Source: Monilinia fructicola (taxonomy: Eukaryota; Ascomycota; Leotiomycetes; Helotiales; Sclerotiniaceae). Taken from it: a stretch of 64,000 nt of DNA. The notes below the pieces were generated by a model. That model was not told the origin of the DNA, ran no database searches, and saw only the letters and a list, made by a program, of their open reading frames with translations. A program made the translations under genes and the position numbers. The number at the start of each line of letters is the position of its first letter. The stretch's first letter is position 1. Shown in pieces: positions 58,601 through 64,000 of the stretch. Where the stretch lies: positions 903,501 to 967,500 of the forward strand of contig VICG01000007.1 of NCBI GenBank assembly GCA_008692225.1, written 5' to 3'.

Positions 58601-58934
58601 TTTTTATCTCCAACGCTCCACTTCTACAATTGACACAACCAATTCATTCTCGTACCAATACATGGAAGCTCTTTCTCTATCTAATTTATTCTCCTTCTTT
58701 TCCCAACACTCCGGCGTACCGCTCGAGAAATTAGATGAAATTACTTTCCGGTGTATGTTTGGGGAGTATCAACAATTCGTCATAGGGAAGAGTATGGGAG
58801 ACGGAGAATGGAAGCGGGCTCGGAAAAGAATCTGGAGGAATTGGGATAGGGAAGTAAGGGCCGTGAAACAACACGGAGGGGATGATGACGAGGAATTTTG
58901 GGAGGTGAACATTTTGATTGGAAGGTGTGCATAA
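52696..58934 (+). CDS. Very large unrecognised Ser/Gln/Pro-rich protein
   Basis: Provisional exons: 52696-52985, 53051-53111, 53240-53341, about 53461-53599, 53650-54291 and 54348-58934; about 1,900 residues. The N-terminal 200 residues look globular (DDICSFLGYEKDNPTKDRRN, ESIGGRLCAMNFLEEEG, MHRWLFYYTVDLESGTDDGI). A basic stretch (PRKRRKLSKK) suggests nuclear import. Then come about 1,400 disordered residues rich in Ser, Gln, Pro and Asn, and a short folded C-terminus (LSNLFSFFSQHSGVPLEKLD to DGEWKRARKRIWRNWDREVR). Three 31-residue tandem repeats occur before the end. I do not recognise the family. The 53461-53599 exon fits the next one only if its A-run of seven (about 53580-53586) is shortened by one; the junction around 53342-53460 is unresolved. 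The 4.6-kb last exon is clean. Confidence 0.7.
58311..58589 (+). repeat. 93-bp coding tandem repeat (31 residues x3)
   Basis: Copies start at 58311, 58404 and 58497, exactly 93 bases apart, each opening with TP(R/K)LD and containing HP(I/L)A. A partial fourth copy begins PKLDFYL. The repeat keeps the frame inside the large protein gene. Confidence 0.85.
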
Positions 58935-60653
58935 GCAATTAGAGGGTTCCCGGCCTCTTTCAATACAAACTTCTATGATGCTGTTTGTAAATGTGTAATC
59001 TAAATACCAAAAGCCTCTGTTGTCTATCGTCCAGGTATCAAATGAGCATCGATGTTCGACACATTGGACTTTCTACCTCCCCTGCAAGCCACACCAGGCT
59101 AAACAACTACCCCGAGAGATGGCGCCAGTCATCCCGACACCGAAGTTTTGAATAATGCCGAATGTCAGACTTGCATCCGAAACCGGATAGAACTGCTAAA
59201 AATAAGGAATGATAATGTAACGGTAAGTACGGCCGTTTGCAATCATGCGATGAGGTTGCATCGAATTAATAAAACATAATCATTACATCAAACTGTTATA
59301 GTAGATCGAGCTATCAAGATACCACTTCACTTTCCTGTGCCTCTTCAAGACCTCGGAAGCAAACGGGGGTACCTGTCGAATCTGCAGAAAACGAATGACG
59401 AGTTCCTTTTCTGCCTAGAGGTAAACAAACTAAAGCGACATTCTTTGTGAATTGGTGTGTAACACATGGGTATCAATATATGCACGATTCCTAGCTCGCG
59501 TGATATATCTGCCAACCAACCGTTGGATTTTCCCATGCAGCAGGAAGAAAGGGCAATCTAGGAGCGGAACGCTGCTTTCTTTGTTATGCAAATACAAACC
59601 GGTTCCAGAGAGTGATACAGCTTGGTAGGTTGAGGTTTAATGGGTCGCGAAGGGAATCAGGTCATTTTCGCTGGAGACTGTTTTGACCGAGTCATGAAAG
59701 GTGCGTGTAAATTATGTCACTACTTTGGTTGGATACCTCTCTATCGGTACAAATGCTGGAAATACGTATAGATCCAACGGATTGTTTGATTTGATCTCTG
59801 TACTTAACCTTATCCTACATCTGTCTCTTGAATGCTGGCATGACAAAGTTATGCATGGGTTATCAAGTTTCCGACGCTTCATCAAGCCAACTTTCCAATT
59901 AGGATATGCCGATCAACGAATGAAGAGAGTATTCTGTATATTGGACTCAGCTCTGATTGGGTTTTACCTTGCCGCTGCACAAGCTGAAAATATGCGACTA
60001 AGGGGTAAAGTTGCTGTTGTTCGTAAAAGCCGAGAAGAAAAGGGGTGGGGTAGACTACTACTGTCTATCATGGGTCGTGACATCAAAACGACGTGTGAGA
60101 TTGAATTGGTAAGGTTACTAGATGTATTCCGCGATCAAGAATCACCACATCATCACTTGAAATTGTATGCGGCATCTGGGTTTAAGATGAACCCATTGCA
60201 ATGAAAATAATGCGGAATACAGCCGCCAGTGCTCGCTTCGACGAGTGGTAAATCGCAATATATCGACCTGGTGGATACGCTAACCTGTATTGTTGTTGGA
60301 ATACCTCATATGCACTACTGAACAGAGGAGTTTAACATAATACCTAGCTTTTGTTATTTTATGGATTATAAGCTTGAATGATAGGATAGTAAACTGTATG
60401 TTTTCATATTGTTTCTTGCGATCAGATTTATGATAATCTTACTCAGATTTACATACTCAAAGCTAGAATTATTGTGAGCGTTCGTGTTAGTATCACATCA
60501 CTACTCAACTTTATCAATCAATTGATCATGAGTATGATCATGTGCATTCCGAGGTTTCACCAGGCACAAATTATAGACTTGTGGCTATCATATATGATTG
60601 TCCGGCAGCTCCTCTGACTATGCAAACCGAACCCCAAAAACCTTTTACGCAGC
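58935..60653. other. Intergenic; unassigned open frame on + strand
   Basis: The plus strand has a 168-codon open stretch (59701-60204) beginning at GTG, with coding-like segments such as ADQRMKRVFCILDSALIGFY. It has no usable ATG, no splice partner I could find and no family match. It may be a relic exon. Confidence 0.25.
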
Positions 60654-63116
60654 TCACGCTTCTACCCTCCATATGCTCTCCGTAAATATCTTACAATCCT
60701 TACTCTTCATCCGTGGATTTTTTCTCCATTGCACCTGGCTGTAATTCCACAGAGCACCAATGATTTCCACCACCTTTTGCCACCGTCTCTTCTCCCCCTC
60801 CATCACTTTTTCTGATCGATTGTCGCCCAAGAGAATAATGAATATTAGACCGTTAACCCTCTGTGTCTTAACATCCGTTCTCTGTGCAAATGCTAAGAGG
60901 AAGGAAGATAGGGAAAGATTTTCAAGTTCAGCGATGTTGAAGGTCAGAGGATTTTCGAAGTCCAATGTTCCTTTGGATATAAGGACGAATTCAATACCGT
61001 TGGATAAGGTTGCGAGTGTAATATCTTCTTCAGGGGATGGTTCCTCAATTTCTCCTTGAACCTCGATTTGAGGTGGTGGTGTGTGAAATAGAGAAGGCTT
61101 TGAATCTGTCGCATTGAGTCTTTGACCAGCGGGCGCATGCCTAAGAAGTGTGGAATTCGAGGGCTTCAATCTATTTCCAGCACCCAGTGGGATAATTGGA
61201 TTTGTCGAAGTTGAGTGAGGGTCCCCTATCGGATGGCTACTCGTGAAATCATACTTGTGCGTGGAGTTAGAGTTAGCGGTTTCCAGTCTTGTGTCGTCAT
61301 GTGCTAAAAAGATCTTTCACTTCCCATTAGCTAGGTAAGACATTATAATGACGAGCCAAGCTCTTACCTCAGCGGGACGTTTAGTTCTTATGAACTGAGA
61401 TGTGTCATCTGATGGCAAATTGCCCATCAAAGGTAGTAGCAACTCACTGGAGATCCCTTTCCCAGCAGATTATGAACTTGGTGGTTGATTAGCGGTTGGA
61501 ATTCTCTGTCGCTTTTCCAAACTATTCTCTCGGGCAGTTTCGTCACTCGCTGAAACTGGGCGAAGGGTTCGCGTCTGTGATAAACTTCTTGATATTTTGT
61601 GTAATTTATCGTTCGATTGTCTTTCAACTATGGCTGCAGACAAGTCGGCCATTTCTTGTTGCTGTTGCTGTTTCTGGTTAGAAAACATATACAGACAAGC
61701 TGTTGGTTGCTGTTTTAGAAACTGAGGATTCTGATGATCTTGCCGAGCCTCTGTTTATAAGCTCATATATTTCTGGAGATAGAGACATTGTATAAATGTG
61801 TCGGCGATATATATCAAGCGGCTCAGTCTCAACGAATGGTTGGCTCCAGTATTGATTCCTCTGCTCCCATGCTTCATCTAGCTCTTTTGTTCGTAAAACT
61901 GTACCAGTACCGCGATTACGTATCAGCAACCACCAGTGAGCCCTCCGTCGATGAGTGAGGCGACCAGCTTCCTCATACGGTATCTAAGCCGGCTTTTCAG
62001 CGTGTTGAAGTTAATGTTATTTCCAAGCAGTTTTATACTTGGGACTTGATAAAAGAGGCCTAGGAACTTCATCACATTCATATTCTGATCTGCGTCATAA
62101 TACGCATACTCATGAATGAACCTGAAAATATAGTGATCAGGCTCAAGGTTGCTTTGACATATCCAGACAGCTCTCACATCCTCCAACCATTGCTGAGAGA
62201 CGAAACCTCTCATCATCTCCTGATCATTTTTTGGTTGTATCAGCCGCATTTGGAGAATACAATCTTCTCGACGAGTATCACTCCTAATTTACAATATCAA
62301 TTAGGACATATCTCAAAATTCCCAGCTGAGAATAAGGGAACCGCAATTCACATACCCGAGCTTGTTTTTGTTTCTACTCTCAATAACAATCTGTCTGTTC
62401 TGTCCCGTTACCGGTGACTTAGCATCAGCGACATAGCTAACTCCAGGTCTCGGAGAGCTGTGACCATTCACCGGATGCTGAGCTCTTGGATGTAATTTCT
62501 GAAGTTCCGATGGTATCAATAATTCGTCGTCTGAGCCTGGGCTCAGATCATAACTTAGCTTTGGATTGTTCTTTGGTACTTCCTGTTTGAAATATTAGTC
62601 ACATCAATAACAGCTGACATCTTCTCTTAGACTTTAGAACCCTTTTGCTTGAGTAATGGATACCGATAAGTTTTAGCATAGTTGTACGTCTTCAACGCAA
62701 AGATATATGTCAGATTTTTCAGAATTCTAACAGTAAAATCAGCTGTTTTTCCTAATATTCGGAGTATTTCACCGAGCATACTTTGTCTCGCCGTTTGGCC
62801 ATTCCAGGCGGCGGGTATTCCCGTCCATATACTTGGGCCATAAGACAATAGCATTTCCATCATTTGCGCAAAATCTCGCTGCCAGTTTCCGTGCTCTTGG
62901 ATCTTGATTAGATTTGATCTCTACTGCTGGAACTTTCAGATCATGAAAAAAGATCTCTATCTTTTTCTACAAGTCAGAGCCAGCTGCAGGGTTAAATCTA
63001 AAGCCTTATATAGATCACGCATAGATCTTCCTCTTAATGATGTTCTCGTATTCCTCTTCCTCTTCGGTAGAGTGCTCAGTTGAGCTTGAAATATTGACGG
63101 CATCGTTTACGATCAT
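60654..63116 (-). CDS. Unrecognised multi-exon gene, damaged
   Basis: Coding-like exons run from an ATG at 63116 (MIVNDAVNISSST, then an acidic EEEEEYENIIKRK) through about 62970-62625 (VPAVEIKSNLIKIQEHGNWQ, FAQMMEMLLSYGPSIWTGIP), 62583-62366, 62302-61368 and 61303-60654, about 700 residues. Good splice sites are seen at 62366/62302 (joining CTCGG to GAGT). The protein has a mixed helical centre (LVASLIDGGL, EAWEQRNQYWSQPF), a Gln run and a Ser/Pro-rich region before the C-terminal 130 residues. I do not recognise it. One-base length problems occur near 61694 and 61932, two exon phases do not match, and an in-frame TAA lies at 61470-61472. It could be live with sequence errors, or a pseudogene. 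Confidence 0.5.
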
Positions 63117-63826
63117 TCCTTTTAGCAATAGAAATAAGCTTTAAACTGTTCGGAGGAATACAAATATGATAGAAACCTTTATACCTACCAATTTTGACGT
63201 CTTTTAGCTAGGTAGGTTTCATATATTGCCAATAAATCTTCTAACAGTCTACCTTGCCAGTCGGCTAAGAGGCGAAAACTCTTAGCCACATACTCTTTCA
63301 GTTACAATAATTGATTTCCGGATTACAAGCCTGTTCATATTTCTCTAATGAAATGAACGATATAAATGATCCAATGTTTTAGGTTAAGTATACTGATGAT
63401 TGAACTTCTTTTTGAATTCCTAGATGGGTAGTACAAAGGAAGTCACAACAGACCGCCTGTCATCAATTGCATAAACTACCTAGTAACCCCAATCACATCT
63501 TCCCAGTTTGCTTCTTGGATCTGTTCAAGGCAGACGGAAAGAAGCCATTAGATTGAGTATTAAACGATTGTAGTAATAAATGATAAGCAACTAACTTTAC
63601 TATCGAAAATGGATTTAAAAAATAGCTGTAGATATTTAATAAACGAACTCTCTCGGTTCAATAAACCATTTGCAGCAATCCCGTGTGTTTGTATGCTCCA
63701 TCCTCTGCCACCAGTTAATTACAAACTGTATATTTTTGAACTAATGCATCCTATCCTACACTAACTGGCTGGTAATATCTCATGCCCAAAGAAATTATCA
63801 TCATTGTTAGACTTCCTCGTTAATCA
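63117..63826. other. Intergenic
   Basis: About 700 bases of AT-rich sequence upstream of the 60.7-63.1 kb gene. No feature seen apart from a GGTA motif near 63210. Confidence 0.45.
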
Positions 63827-64000
63827 TCATTCATTTCCTTTGTCTGCACCAGCATGATAAACTGTGTCACAATCAGGGTAGATAGGAATACCATTAGCCC
63901 CCAAATTGACCTTTTTCTCTTTCATACATTTCGGATCATGCAAGCAGCCACCTCTATGTGAGAAACAATTGTTTCGGCTGATGTTGACATTTCCTGACTG
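63827..64000 (-). CDS. Partial Cys-rich ORF at the window edge
   Basis: On the minus strand the frame is open from the window edge for 57 codons to a TGA at 63827-63829. It contains NNCFSHRGGCLHDPKC and a fourth Cys in IYPDCDTVYHAG, a spacing compatible with a small disulphide-bonded secreted protein. The start, any signal peptide and any intron lie outside the window, so neither family nor function can be given. Confidence 0.35.
   Translation of the reverse strand, partial: QSGNVNISRNNCFSHRGGCLHDPKCMKEKKVNLGANGIPIYPDCDTVYHAGADKGNE

Noticed and set aside
59701..60204. 168-codon plus-str. open frame
   Set aside because: Starts at GTG, with no upstream exon, splice site or family match; insufficient to call a gene.

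Overview
The window is nuclear DNA of a filamentous ascomycete (Pezizomycotina, probably Leotiomycetes; the class is an inference). Evidence: GT-AG introns of about 50-110 bp with CTAAC-like branch sites, a lone dispersed 5S rRNA gene, an intron-bearing tRNA-Gly, and fungal families (CFEM, AA5_1/CBM18, DUF3176, HET). Microsatellites are abundant between genes, there are several small inverted-repeat elements, and some dead genes carry C-to-T type nonsense changes compatible with RIP or ordinary decay.

Layout: 1-522 end of an MFS transporter (+); 750-2340 DUF3176 pseudogene (-); 4276-4367 tRNA-Gly(CCC) (-); 6083-8483 annexin (-); 10335-13179 secreted CBM18x3/glyoxal oxidase (-); 13567-13850 MITE; 16160-16891 Yae1-like (-); 17921-18040 5S rRNA (+); 18478-19211 CFEM protein (-); 21169-22333 Sco1 copper chaperone (-); 23109-25335 unrecognised coiled-coil protein (-); 27588-28133 and 28356-28866 two AT-rich inverted-repeat elements; 29651-34079 LAM/Ysp2-type sterol transfer protein (-); 36557-38270 Atg38/NRBF2-like (+); 38922-40500 pantothenate kinase (-); 41281-42064 HET-domain pseudogene (-); 44640-46123 aspartic protease pseudogene (+); 47237-48851 PRISE-type reductase (+); 50737-50968 Stowaway-like MITE; 52696-58934 very large unrecognised protein (+); 60654-63116 unrecognised multi-exon gene (-); 63827-64000 partial Cys-rich ORF (-).

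There is no operon or biosynthetic cluster. The live genes are mostly housekeeping: CoA synthesis, cytochrome oxidase copper delivery, sterol transport at membrane contacts, autophagy, Fe-S/ribosome-linked Yae1. Two secreted or cell-wall proteins (CFEM, chitin-binding oxidase) are set among them. Several long gaps that look empty hold dead copies of fast-evolving families (DUF3176, HET, aspartic protease) or MITEs.

A caution for every coding call: many otherwise good genes are broken by single-base length changes in short homopolymers (glyoxal oxidase, Sco1, LAM, PRISE reductase, 23-25 kb gene, 52-59 kb gene, 60-63 kb gene). Others (annexin, pantothenate kinase, Atg38-like, the 4.6 kb exon) are clean. 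I read most of these breaks as consensus sequence errors. The three genes called pseudogenes also carry nonsense or active-site substitutions, which indel errors cannot explain.
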